A DNA stretch of 64,000 nucleotides, taken from Fodinicurvata sediminis DSM 21159 (GTDB lineage: Bacteria; Pseudomonadota; Alphaproteobacteria; Kiloniellales; DSM-21159). This document shows, in pieces, positions 18,166 to 28,349 of the stretch. The notes beneath the pieces were generated by a model that saw only the letters and a program-made list of their open reading frames with translations, had not been told where the DNA came from and did no database searches. Made by a program: the position numbers and the translations under genes. The first letter of the stretch is position 1, and each line of letters begins with the position of its first letter. The stretch is taken from contig NZ_ATVH01000011.1 in NCBI RefSeq assembly GCF_000420625.1, positions 682,001 to 746,000 of the forward strand, in the 5' to 3' direction.

Positions 18166-19251
18166 ATGGACGCAATGACGATGCGCACAACACAGGGGCG
18201 CGGCAGGCTTTTCGCCAGCGTCCTCGAAACCGTGGGCGACACCCCTGCGATCCGGATCAATTCGCTCGCGCCGGACGGTGTGGAGGTCTACGTGAAGGCC
18301 GAGGCCTTCAACCCGGCCGGGTCGGTCAAGGACCGGCTGGCGCTCAGCATCATCGAGGAGGCCGAACGCGACGGAAGACTGAGCCCGGGGCAAACTGTGG
18401 TCGAGGCGACGTCGGGCAACACCGGAATCGGACTGGCCATGGTTTGTGCAGCCAAGGGCTATCCGCTGGTGGTTACAATGGCCGACAGCTTTTCGGTCGA
18501 GCGCCGCAAACTGATGAGGATGATGGGTGCAAAGGTCGTGCTTACGCCGCGCGCTGAAAAGGGCTTCGGCATGTACCGCAAGGCAGTGGAACTGGCCGAA
18601 GCGAACGGCTGGTTCCTTGCCCGCCAGTTTGAAACCGAGGCGAACGCCCGTATCCACGAGAACACGACTGCCCGCGAGATTCTCACCGACTTCGACGGCA
18701 AGCGGCTGGATTACTGGATCACAGGCTACGGCACCGGCGGCACGGTGACGGGGGTGGGGCGTGCTCTGCGCCGCGAACGGCCGGAAACAAAGATCGTGCT
18801 GTCGGAACCCGCCAACGCGCAGCTTCTGGGCAGCGGTCACGCGCAGGCGCGCAACCCGGATCATTCGCCCGCCGAAAGCCACCCTGCTTTCCAACCACAT
18901 CCAATCCAGGGCTGGACCCCCGACTTCATTCCCCACATCCTGCAGGAAGCGCTGGATGACGGGCTTTATGACGAACTGATCCCTGTTGCCGGCCCCGACG
19001 GCATTGCCTGGGCTCAGAAACTCGCGCAGCGGGAAGGCATTCTGACGGGTATCTCTGGAGGCTCGACCTTTGCCGTCGCCATGCAGGTCGCCGAACGGGT
19101 CGAGCCTGGGGCCGTCATCCTCTGCATGCTGCCGGACACAGGCGAACGCTACATGTCAACGCCGCTGTTCGAAACGATCCCTGAGGACATGACCGAGGAA
19201 GAAACGGCACTGTCACGTTCGACGCCCGGTTATCAGATGGCCGCAGAATAG
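18166..19251 (+). CDS. PLP-dependent cysteine synthase family protein
   Basis: 361 residues from ATG 18166, which has GGACGGAG at the right distance; longer frames exist upstream but overlap the cupin gene. Fold-type II beta-substituting enzyme: the PLP lysine is in NPAGSVKDR (K55), the substrate loop TSGNTG at 82-87 and GISGGSTFA near the C-terminus. It may make cysteine or use other nucleophiles (for example cyanide, giving beta-cyanoalanine). The following PLP decarboxylase and nitrilase make the second option worth testing. Confidence 0.85.
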   Translation: MDAMTMRTTQGRGRLFASVLETVGDTPAIRINSLAPDGVEVYVKAEAFNPAGSVKDRLALSIIEEAERDGRLSPGQTVVEATSGNTGIGLAMVCAAKGYPLVVTMADSFSVERRKLMRMMGAKVVLTPRAEKGFGMYRKAVELAEANGWFLARQFETEANARIHENTTAREILTDFDGKRLDYWITGYGTGGTVTGVGRALRRERPETKIVLSEPANAQLLGSGHAQARNPDHSPAESHPAFQPHPIQGWTPDFIPHILQEALDDGLYDELIPVAGPDGIAWAQKLAQREGILTGISGGSTFAVAMQVAERVEPGAVILCMLPDTGERYMSTPLFETIPEDMTEEETALSRSTPGYQMAAE

Positions 19252-19535
19252 CCGCCGAAACCTACGGAAAAAATGATACGACTCTGCACGATCCGTCTCT
19301 GCAGTGCCGTGGGCCAATCAAGTTGGGTAGGGAAAACCGCAGCGGTCTCGCGGCTCGAATCAGCAACAAAAAAAAGTCCGACAAGCTGCAGTCGGAGCCG
19401 CTCCCAAGTCATCAGTCGGCCTGACGGGCATTTTCGGTTACCTGCAGTATCCATGAACGCGCAGTGCAACTGCGAGTCTGAAGCGCCCTGACGTTCATCC
19501 GCGCGAGCGAACATCACATCTTGGGAAAGCCAACC

Positions 19536-21053
19536 ATGACTGCAGTCGCAAATGAAGCGAAGACCGCCCGGGAGGAAAACCTCGACCCTGAGGATTGGGA
19601 AACGCTCCGCATTCTTGCCCGACGCATTGTCGACGACACGGTCGATTATACCCGCGACGTTCGCGAACGCCCTCTTTGGCAGGTCATGCCATCCGAAGTA
19701 CGCACGCGCTTCCACCGCCCGGTGCCGCAAAAGGGCCGGCCGCTAGCTGAAGTCTACGACGATCTCGTCACGAACATGTTGCCGTACCCGATGGGAAACA
19801 TCCATCCACGCTTCTGGATGTGGTACATGGGAGCGAGCAATTTCACGGGCGCTCTGGGAGACTTCCTTGCAGCCATTCTTGGCTCGAATCTCGCCGGCGG
19901 CGACCATGCTGCAGCTGAGATCGACAAGCAGGTCGTTTCCTGGATGAAGGAAATGATAGGCTATCCCGCAACGGCCAGCGGTACGCTGGTCTCAGGCGGA
20001 TCAATGGCCAATCTGATCGGCCTGACCGTCGCACGCAACCAGATGTCTGGCATCGACATGCGTGAACTGGGCATAGGCGCCCTGAAGGCACCCCTGAGGT
20101 TCTACGGCTCGGATCAGATCCATTCATGTCACCAGATCGCAGTGGAAGCGATGGGGCTGGGCAACCAGGCCCTTTGCCGTGTGCCATCCGACACGGCTTG
20201 CCGGATGGATGTTGCAGCCCTGCGCAGGGCAGTGGACCGTGACAGAGCGGCAGGACACCAGCCCGCCTGTGTGATTGCAACTGCCGGCACGGTCAATACG
20301 GGCGCCATCGACGATCTGCAGGCGATCGCTGATTTCTGCGTCGATGAAGGGCTGTGGCTGCATGTAGATGGGTGCATCGGTGCACTCCTCGCAATAGCGC
20401 CCGAAGGACAGGCGCTGATACAAGGGATGAAGCGCGCCGATTCCATTGCATTGGACCCGCACAAATGGCTGCACGCCCCCTTCGAGGTTGGCTGCGCTCT
20501 TGTCCGCGATGCTGATGCACATTTCGGCAGCTTCACGCTGACGCCGGAGTATCTTGAAAACGCACCGCGCGGCATCGCGTCGGGAGCCTGGCTGCACGAC
20601 TTCGGACTTCAAACTTCACGCGGATTCCGTGCCCTCAAGGTCTGGATGGCACTGGAGGAGCAGGGTGTGGCCAAATTCGGCCGCCTCATCGATCAGGACC
20701 TTGCTCATGCCCGCTACCTGTCGGAACGAATAGAAGCCACCCCTGATCTGAGCATGTGTTTTCCGACCGCAATCAACATCGTCTGCTTCCGCTATGATCC
20801 GGGAGGACTGCCCGAGCCGTCGCTCAAGAGGCTGAACACCGAAATCATGGTGCGGATGCAGGAAGCCGGCATCGCCGCAGTCTCCGACACCACGGTTCAA
20901 GGTCGCCATTGCCTGCGCGCCGCAATCACCAACCACCGCACGACACGCGCCGATCTGGATATCCTGATCGACGAGGTTTTACGCCAGGGAGAAACGCTGA
21001 TGGGGGAGGCCGGTTTTTTGACCGCCACGGAGCTTCACATGTGGCGTGCCTAG
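19536..21053 (+). CDS. PLP-dependent group II amino-acid decarboxylase family protein
   Basis: 505 residues from ATG 19536 (GGGAAAG upstream). AADC/glutamate decarboxylase fold: PLP lysine in DPHKWLHAPFEVG (K310), PLP-contacting Asp in HVDGC (D278), TLVSGGSMANLIGL (about 150-163) and a stacking His in QIHSCHQIAVE. Family members decarboxylate aromatic amino acids, Glu, 2,4-diaminobutyrate or aspartate; the substrate here is not clear. The gene lies between the cysteine-synthase-like gene (284-base gap) and the nitrilase (62-base gap), all plus strand. Confidence 0.85.
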   Translation: MTAVANEAKTAREENLDPEDWETLRILARRIVDDTVDYTRDVRERPLWQVMPSEVRTRFHRPVPQKGRPLAEVYDDLVTNMLPYPMGNIHPRFWMWYMGASNFTGALGDFLAAILGSNLAGGDHAAAEIDKQVVSWMKEMIGYPATASGTLVSGGSMANLIGLTVARNQMSGIDMRELGIGALKAPLRFYGSDQIHSCHQIAVEAMGLGNQALCRVPSDTACRMDVAALRRAVDRDRAAGHQPACVIATAGTVNTGAIDDLQAIADFCVDEGLWLHVDGCIGALLAIAPEGQALIQGMKRADSIALDPHKWLHAPFEVGCALVRDADAHFGSFTLTPEYLENAPRGIASGAWLHDFGLQTSRGFRALKVWMALEEQGVAKFGRLIDQDLAHARYLSERIEATPDLSMCFPTAINIVCFRYDPGGLPEPSLKRLNTEIMVRMQEAGIAAVSDTTVQGRHCLRAAITNHRTTRADLDILIDEVLRQGETLMGEAGFLTATELHMWRA

Positions 21054-21115
21054 AGGACAAGTGCGGCTCAAGCTTGCAAATCTGCGCTTTGAGTTGCCCC
21101 ACAAAAGGAAAGAAG

Positions 21116-22048
21116 ATGAAGGTCTCGATCGTACAAAAACCACCGATCTATCTCGATCTCGAAAAATCCATGGTTCGCGCGGTGGAAATTGTTCAGGAAT
21201 CCGCAGCCATGGGCTGCGACATGGTGGTTTTTCCAGAAGTCTGGCTGCCTGGCTACCCCACTTTCGTCTGGCGGCTACCGCCAGGGGCCGGTATGGGCAA
21301 GACGGATGCGCTTTATGCCCTTTCACAGGCCAACTCGGTGGATCTGGGCAAGAATGGATTGAGGCCGCTACAGGAAGCGGCACAAGACTGTGCTGTCGTA
21401 GTGGTGATCGGCTATCAGGAGATCGACGGTTCTGTCAGTGGCAGCACACTTTTCAACAGCTGCGCGATCATCGATGCGGATGGCAGGCTGGTCAACAATC
21501 ACCGCAAGCTCATGCCGACAAACCCGGAACGGATGGTCTGGGGTTTCGGTGACGGCGCCGGCTTGAACGTGGTTGATACCGCCGTCGGCCGTGTCGGTGC
21601 ATTGATCTGCTGGGAAAACTACATGCCGCTCGCACGCTATGCGCTCTATGCCCAGAACATCGATATCTATGTTGCTCCGACATGGGACAGCGGCGACACA
21701 TGGTTCGCGACAATGCAGCACATCTCACGTGAGGGCGGTTGCTGGGTGATCGGTTGCGCAACGGCGCTTGAAGCATCCGACATTCCCGAAAACATTCCAT
21801 TTCGCGATGAGCTTTTCCCGAACGAGGACGAATGGATCAACGCGGGCGATGCCGTCGTCTACAAGCCCTTCGGTGGAATCATGGCCGGCCCGATGCATCA
21901 GGAAAAGGGCCTCCTGACAGCCGAGATCGATGTCGCTGCCGCACGGGCGTCTCGACGAAAATTCGACGCCAGCGGACATTATGCCCGACCCGACGTCTTC
22001 TCTCTCACCGTGAAGAGAAAGAAACAACGCCCAGTCCTTTTCGAATAA
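21116..22048 (+). CDS. Nitrilase (carbon-nitrogen hydrolase family, branch 1)
   Basis: 310 residues from ATG 21116 (AAAAGGAAAGAAG site). The Glu-Lys-Cys triad is in place: E41 in FPEVWLPGYPTF, K131 in NNHRKLMPTNPERMVWG and C165 in LICWENYMPLARY, the last being the signature of true nitrilases rather than amidases. The enzyme converts a nitrile to acid plus ammonia. With the preceding PLP enzymes a route through cyanoalanine or aminopropionitrile is conceivable (inference). A decayed copy of the guaA 3' end lies just downstream. Confidence 0.9.
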   Translation: MKVSIVQKPPIYLDLEKSMVRAVEIVQESAAMGCDMVVFPEVWLPGYPTFVWRLPPGAGMGKTDALYALSQANSVDLGKNGLRPLQEAAQDCAVVVVIGYQEIDGSVSGSTLFNSCAIIDADGRLVNNHRKLMPTNPERMVWGFGDGAGLNVVDTAVGRVGALICWENYMPLARYALYAQNIDIYVAPTWDSGDTWFATMQHISREGGCWVIGCATALEASDIPENIPFRDELFPNEDEWINAGDAVVYKPFGGIMAGPMHQEKGLLTAEIDVAAARASRRKFDASGHYARPDVFSLTVKRKKQRPVLFE

Positions 22049-22091
22049 AACCTCCCGCCGAACGTTGACAGCGCCCACTATTGTACTTCTC

Positions 22092-22160
22092 CACTCCCTC
22101 TCGATGGTGCCCGGCGACTTGCTGGTCATGTCTTGGACCACGCGGTTGACGACGGGCATA
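22092..22160 (-). pseudogene. Decayed duplicate of the guaA 3' end
   Basis: On the minus strand this stretch encodes VVNRVVQDMTSKSPGTIE, aligning with the last residues of the intact GuaA at 26169 ([18 protein letters not shown]) in the same orientation; I estimate roughly 75-80 percent base identity over about 69 bases. No further guaA-like sequence follows. It ends in an open frame rather than at the guaA stop. It is best explained as the displaced 3' end of guaA after an insertion, or an older partial duplication. Confidence 0.65.
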
Positions 22161-22213
22161 GCCTGACCATGGCCGGCCAATTGGATCTAGTGTTTGTTGC
22201 TGCAGATGCTGAA

Positions 22214-22483
22214 TCAGGACCAGTGGACAGGCCACTTTCTTCGTCGAAAAGGAAGCATCAGCCAAGGCGGCAAGTGAAAAACACTCATCAGTAGGTACAT
22301 CAGAACCATCCCACTCAGCGGCGAGCCATGCTGCAGGATCGCGCCATGGGTATCTGGAACGACACCCCCAAGGCCGCTTGCAAGCAGAGCCATTAGAGCA
22401 AAGGTCGGTGCGGCTGTGAGTCTCAGGAAAGCGGCCACCCTGGGGATCGAAACAGGGTTGTTGCCGGTATAGGAGTTGCTCAT
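22214..22483 (-). CDS. Small integral membrane protein, hypothetical
   Basis: 89 residues starting at ATG 22483, preceded by a near-ideal AGGAGG seven bases upstream; the longer frame to 22699 runs antisense to DUF899 and is not needed. Two to three hydrophobic segments (AAPTFALMALLASGLGGVVP and SGMVLMYLLMSVFHLPPWLML). It follows the DUF899 gene on the same strand with a 52-base gap, so it is probably cotranscribed. Similar small proteins of unknown function sit next to DUF899 genes elsewhere. Function not known. Confidence 0.65.
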   Translation of the reverse strand: MSNSYTGNNPVSIPRVAAFLRLTAAPTFALMALLASGLGGVVPDTHGAILQHGSPLSGMVLMYLLMSVFHLPPWLMLPFRRRKWPVHWS

Positions 22484-22535
22484 TTCTTGCCTCCTGCGGT
22501 GAAATTCGGGTCCTCCGCGACTTTTGGAAATCCGC

Positions 22536-23303
22536 TCAAGCTTCACCGTACTCGTCATGACGGCGCCACCAGACACCCGTCTCGTTGCGCCCCTTCGGAG
22601 CACGGTCGAGCCACTGGTACATGCCCCAGAGGCCGTCCAGACCCCGCGCATAGGTGGAATAGCTGTGATAGACGACGCCATCCTGGAGCGCGAACGCACT
22701 CATGCCCGGCCTTTCAGAAAGATACGTGGGCACGTCGGTTCGACACATGGCCGCGAACAGGGCTTCGGGTCCGTCCTCCTGGTCCAGCTGACCTCCAGCC
22801 TCCTCGTGCCGGTAGTTGTACTCCACGTCTCCGCTGCGTTGCTGCGTCTCGGTGAACCAGATATTGAAGTCCGCGTTGAAGTCGCTGCCGAACGAGGACG
22901 CCCAGGGAAAGGTCCATCCCATGCGCCGCTTGTAGGCCTGTAGCTTCCCTAGCGGCGCTCGCGAGACCGCCGAAAGCGTGACGTCATGGTTCGCCAGGTG
23001 GATGGCGAAGCCCTCGAAGCCGTCCGCGATCGCCGAGCAGGACGGGCATCCAGCCTCGTAGTCCGGGCCGAACATGAAATGATATACGAGCAGCTGCGAG
23101 CGTCCCTGGAAGAGATCCGCCAGTGAAGCGCTCCCCGCGTCCGTCTCGAATTGATAGTCCTTGTCGATCCGGACCCACGGCAATTGCTGGCGTCGCCGCG
23201 CCAGCTCGTCGCTGCGGCGTGTCAGCTTCTTTTCCTCCTCCAGCAGCGCGCGCCGCGCCGCGAGCCATTCTTCACGTGTTCCCGTCATCTGCTTGCTCAT
23301 CAT
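22536..23303 (-). CDS. DUF899 family thioredoxin-like protein
   Basis: 255 residues. The family pattern is unambiguous: EEWLAARRALLEEEKKLTRRSDELA, PWVRIDKDYQFET, FMFGPDYEAGCPSCSAIADGF (CPSC thioredoxin-like motif) and the C-terminal GLDGLWGMYQWLDRAPKGRNE. DUF899 proteins are cytoplasmic and of unknown function, probably redox-related. An HTH regulator gene starts on the opposite strand about 110 bases upstream, a common arrangement for this family. Confidence 0.92.
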   Translation of the reverse strand: MMSKQMTGTREEWLAARRALLEEEKKLTRRSDELARRRQQLPWVRIDKDYQFETDAGSASLADLFQGRSQLLVYHFMFGPDYEAGCPSCSAIADGFEGFAIHLANHDVTLSAVSRAPLGKLQAYKRRMGWTFPWASSFGSDFNADFNIWFTETQQRSGDVEYNYRHEEAGGQLDQEDGPEALFAAMCRTDVPTYLSERPGMSAFALQDGVVYHSYSTYARGLDGLWGMYQWLDRAPKGRNETGVWWRRHDEYGEA

Positions 23304-23414
23304 CGTATCTCCTTGGCTTAGGGATCCCTTCCGTTTCTCGAAATCGGTCGGGCTACGGGCTAGACTTAGCGAAGGCTATCGAAACGAGGGAGTTACAAGT
23401 GTGACGGGATTCCC

Positions 23415-24635
23415 ATGGACGCGTTGATCACGGCCGCGGCGCGCGCCCTTGCGGCGGGGGATCATCTCGGCGCCTTGAACAGGGTCGCCCTGCGCGACGA
23501 TGCGCCTGCCCTCGCGCTTCGCGGCATCGCGATGGCCCGGCTCGGCGACCTGGGGCGGGCCAGGACGCTTCTGCAAAGCGCGGCGCGCGCCTTCGGTTCG
23601 AATGAGACCATGGCCCGCGCGCGCTGCATCCTGGCCGAGGCCGAAATCGCCCTGGTTTCTCGCGACCTGGGTTGGTCCGCCAAGACACTCGGGACAGCGC
23701 GGGACACTCTGGAGGCTCACGGCGACCGGGTGAATTCCGCGCATGCACAAAACCTCGAGGCCCGGCATCTGCTCCTGACCGGTCGCCTCGACGAGGCCGA
23801 GCGGGCTCTTGCCGATATCGAACCCGCTCAGCTGCCCCCAGCCTTGCAGGCGACCCACCATCTGACTGTTGCGGGGATCGCCATTCGCCGGGTCCGGACA
23901 GAGAGCGCGCGCGCTGCACTCTCCCGGGCTGACAGGGCCGCGGCCGAGGCGGGCATCCCCGCGCTGACGGCGGAGATCGATAGCGCATCCCGCGCCCTGG
24001 AAACACCGGCGGCACGTCTGATCCGCCAGAATGGCGAGCGCCTCATCCTCCTCGAGCAGGTCGAAGAGCTTATGGCAGCCGGAAGTCTCGTGGTGGACGC
24101 CTGCCGTTATGTCGTCCGGACCGCAGACACGGCAGTCTCGCTCGCCCGGCGCCCCGTCCTGTTCACGCTGGCACGCACCCTGGGCGAGGCCTGGCCCGGA
24201 GATGCGCCCAGGGACACACTCCTCCACAGGGCGTTCCGGGCCAGGCAGGCTGATGACTCCCATCGGGTACGCCTGCGCGTGGAAATCGGCAGGCTTCGTG
24301 CCGCCATGCGCGGCCTGGCCGGCATAAGCGCAACGAAACGCGGCTTCACGCTGACGCCATATGAGGCGCGCGAGGTTGTCGTGCTGGCCCCACCCGTCGA
24401 AGATGAGCATGGCCGGGTGTTGGCCTTCCTCTCCGATGGTGAGGCCTGGTCGAGTTCGGCCCTGGCCCTTGCGCTGGGAACCAGCCAGCGGAGCGTGCAG
24501 CGGGCTCTCGACTCGCTCGCGGCCTCCGGCAAGGCGCAGTCCTACGGCCGCGGACGCGCGCGACGATGGATGACACCGCCCATGCCGGGAATCACGACAA
24601 CCTTGTTACTCCCCGGGCCGCTGCCGAGCGGCTAG
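23415..24635 (+). CDS. Tetratricopeptide-type regulator with C-terminal winged helix
   Basis: 406 residues. The first ~320 residues are alanine/leucine-rich helical repeats (for example LGDLGRARTLLQSAARAFG; TGRLDEAERALADIEPAQL), and the C-terminal part (about 335-385) is a helix-turn-helix: SSSALALALGTSQRSVQRALDSLAASGKAQSYGRGRARRW. It probably regulates the divergent DUF899 gene and/or the propeller gene that follows nine bases later. GC-rich, like the core genes. Confidence 0.75.
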   Translation: MDALITAAARALAAGDHLGALNRVALRDDAPALALRGIAMARLGDLGRARTLLQSAARAFGSNETMARARCILAEAEIALVSRDLGWSAKTLGTARDTLEAHGDRVNSAHAQNLEARHLLLTGRLDEAERALADIEPAQLPPALQATHHLTVAGIAIRRVRTESARAALSRADRAAAEAGIPALTAEIDSASRALETPAARLIRQNGERLILLEQVEELMAAGSLVVDACRYVVRTADTAVSLARRPVLFTLARTLGEAWPGDAPRDTLLHRAFRARQADDSHRVRLRVEIGRLRAAMRGLAGISATKRGFTLTPYEAREVVVLAPPVEDEHGRVLAFLSDGEAWSSSALALALGTSQRSVQRALDSLAASGKAQSYGRGRARRWMTPPMPGITTTLLLPGPLPSG

Positions 24636-24644
24636 ACTGGAACC

Positions 24645-25298
24645 ATGAAACGAACCGCAGCAGAAATCCTCCGGGACTATGGTCCCTTTCCGGGCACGGA
24701 CAGCGTGCATGGCGTGACTTATGACGGCCGGTACGTCTGGTTTGCCGTAGGTGACAGGCTGAACGTCCTCGACCCCAAGAGCGGAAAGGTAGAGCGTTCG
24801 ATCGAGGCCGCCGCACAAGCCGGAACGGCCTTCGACGGGCGGCACCTGTTCCAGATCGCCGGGGATCGCATCCAGAAAATCGATCCGGAGACTGGCGGTG
24901 TCCTCACCACGATCCCGGCCCCCGGCGAGGGAGGGAATTCCGGCCTCGCCTGGGCCGAAGGGATGCTCTGGGTGGGACAACACCAGGGCCATAGGATCCA
25001 CCAGGTTGACCCCGATACAGGAGAAATCCTTGGCACCCTCGAGTCCAACCGCGCGGTCACCGGCGTCACCTGGGTTGACGGCGAACTCTGGCACGGAACC
25101 TGGGAAGGAGGCGAAAGCGATGTGAGGCGGATCGACCCGTTCAACGGAGAGGTTCTGGAGAGGCTCGTGATGCCCAGCGGCACGGGTGTCTCCGGACTCG
25201 AATCCGACGGCGGCGATCAGTTCTTCTGCGGGGGTGGCCCCAGTGGAAAGGTACGCACCATCCGTCGACCACGGAGAGCCTCTCAGCGCCAAGCTTAA
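24645..25298 (+). CDS. Beta-propeller protein similar to glutamine cyclotransferase-like proteins
   Basis: 217 residues. Repeated blade motifs such as YVWFAVGDRLNVLDPKSGKVERSI, HLFQIAGDRIQKIDPETGGV and MLWVGQHQGHRIHQVDPDTGEILGTL suggest a five-bladed propeller of the Vgb/cyclotransferase-like kind. No signal peptide, so cytoplasmic. Enzymatic activity is not shown. It is coupled to the TPR/HTH regulator (9-base gap) and forms a small set with it and the DUF899 gene. Confidence 0.75.
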   Translation: MKRTAAEILRDYGPFPGTDSVHGVTYDGRYVWFAVGDRLNVLDPKSGKVERSIEAAAQAGTAFDGRHLFQIAGDRIQKIDPETGGVLTTIPAPGEGGNSGLAWAEGMLWVGQHQGHRIHQVDPDTGEILGTLESNRAVTGVTWVDGELWHGTWEGGESDVRRIDPFNGEVLERLVMPSGTGVSGLESDGGDQFFCGGGPSGKVRTIRRPRRASQRQA

Positions 25299-25409
25299 AG
25301 CAATACGGATGAGGTGAAGCCTAGCAGGTTTCCGTGACAGTCATGAGCAGGCCGCATTACGGTCAGGCGGCCATTTGCTGGTACCAGGTGAAGATTCGAG
25401 GCAGATGTC

Positions 25410-26009
25410 TCATCCATTCAGAGACCAGCGCCCAAGTACGTTATATCGCCCGAGCCCCAGTTCACTGTGTATAAGGACGAATTCGTGAACCATGAAGCGG
25501 ATCGGCTCGATGGATTGCGCGGGAATCGCATTTGGTCCATAGAGCAGTGTCATGTGGGGCGTAAATTGGTTCGCTGCCCTCAGCCCATTTTTCACCATGG
25601 CAACACCGAGAGCTCCGTGGAGATCGAAGAACGTGTCCCCCTCGCCGAGCAACACCAGTGGCCGCCTGTGCGGCCTGCCACTCTCAAAACTCGTGATGAA
25701 ACGGAAAGCCACCTCAAAGGGACGCATCGAAACGGCTCCCGCAGCCTGCTTCGCCGCATAGATAAACTTCGTGCGCAGACATCTGTCATCCCGAACGTGA
25801 TGTAGCGAGATGTGTAGTCGCTCCGGCTTGAGCCGTGTCCCGATCAGATGGTTCTGGCAAACGAACCACTTGCCGAATCGTTCAATACGGACGGATGTCT
25901 CGGTATCCGGAAAAAGCATAAAGGTTAGCCGCTCAGGCCGCTTGGGCCTGGCAGGCAGTTCCCGGAAAAATTCGAACGTGCCTTGCGCGGGCGTGTTTCC
26001 ATGCTCCAT
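25410..26009 (-). CDS. 2'-5' RNA ligase / cyclic phosphodiesterase family protein
   Basis: 199 residues from ATG 26009; the frame runs 25 codons further but that part is not protein-like. The two HxS/T motifs of the 2H phosphoesterase family are present: LHISLHHV (about residue 67) and FTPHMTLLYG (about 150), separated by the usual distance. These enzymes act on 2',3'-cyclic or 2'-5' phosphodiester RNA ends. It sits between the propeller gene (convergent) and guaA, inside the candidate guaA insertion. Confidence 0.8.
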   Translation of the reverse strand: MEHGNTPAQGTFEFFRELPARPKRPERLTFMLFPDTETSVRIERFGKWFVCQNHLIGTRLKPERLHISLHHVRDDRCLRTKFIYAAKQAAGAVSMRPFEVAFRFITSFESGRPHRRPLVLLGEGDTFFDLHGALGVAMVKNGLRAANQFTPHMTLLYGPNAIPAQSIEPIRFMVHEFVLIHSELGLGRYNVLGRWSLNG

Positions 26010-26151
26010 GGCATCTCTCGATCTGGGCGAGAGAAAATAGAACAAAAAGTGAACATATTGCAAGACTACTGAACACGCTACCACAGCGATGCCAACTGCG
26101 CGGATTATGGCACAGCCTTTTCACCGCTGATTGAGCAATGAGAATCTTGTG

Positions 26152-26168
26152 GGGGGCAAAGAGCCCCC
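26152..26168 (-). terminator. GC-rich hairpin directly after the guaA stop
   Basis: GGGGGC-aaaga-GCCCCC forms a perfect 6-bp stem that abuts the guaA stop codon on the minus strand. The downstream run lacks a strong U tract, so termination may be partial. It is absent at the decayed guaA tail at 22.1 kb. Confidence 0.5.
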
Positions 26169-27716
<1,548 letters not shown>

Positions 27717-27803
27717 GGCTGTGTCTTTAAGTCCTTCTCGCCTGAAACGCCGCCGCAACGGCATGAAGATACTGCGCCCTTTTAGCCTCTCGCCACCGGC
27801 AGG

Positions 27804-28349
27804 TCAGCCCTTTACGCTTTTCAGCCAACCAATCAGGTCGGGCCAGGCATAGGCGGTTTCCTCCAGCCGGGTCCCGGCAAAACTTTCGTGCCGTTGCCCG
27901 ATGGACTGTCCCCCCATGGCCTCGTAGAAATAGCGGCTGTTGTTACCGGAGAGCACCCAGAGACAGGCATTGAACCCACCAGCGGCAGCGATCTCCTCGA
28001 ACGTCGCAGTGATCAGAGCCCGCCCCGCACCCTGGTTTTGCCAATCAGGATGAACGTACAACGCATAGATTTCAGAACGATATGGCAACGCCCTGCCACG
28101 TGTTCGCCCCCAGGTCGCGAAACCGACCAGCGCGCCCTCCTCGCTTTCGGCCACCAGGACCTGCATCTCCTTGCGCCGGGCTGCCAGTTCTCGCCAGTAG
28201 TGCGTACGCTCCTCGACGGACAAGGCGATCAGGTAGTCGTCGGGGACAAGACCCGCATAGGCCGCTCGCCAGGTTTCCACATGAATTTCCGCCAGGGCCT
28301 GGCCATCCATGGCCGTGGCTTCCCGTACGCGAAAGGCCGTGTCAGACAT
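27804..28349 (-). CDS. GNAT family N-acetyltransferase
   Basis: 181 residues from ATG 28349, overlapping the 3' end of rsmB by 8 bases with a GGAGGTG ribosome site inside rsmB; the longer frame is antisense-like. Acetyl-CoA binding motif A is visible: IYALYVHPDWQNQGAGRALITATFEEI, and the N-terminus has the EIHVETWRAAYAGLVPDDYL pattern of this subfamily. The substrate is not predictable. Translational coupling to rsmB and position before guaA suggest an operon. Confidence 0.88.
   Translation of the reverse strand: MSDTAFRVREATAMDGQALAEIHVETWRAAYAGLVPDDYLIALSVEERTHYWRELAARRKEMQVLVAESEEGALVGFATWGRTRGRALPYRSEIYALYVHPDWQNQGAGRALITATFEEIAAAGGFNACLWVLSGNNSRYFYEAMGGQSIGQRHESFAGTRLEETAYAWPDLIGWLKSVKG

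Noticed and set aside
21725-22180. Second full copy of guaA or a gene reading through it
   Set aside because: Only the last ~23 codons of guaA are recognisable; the rest is antisense to the nitrilase gene.
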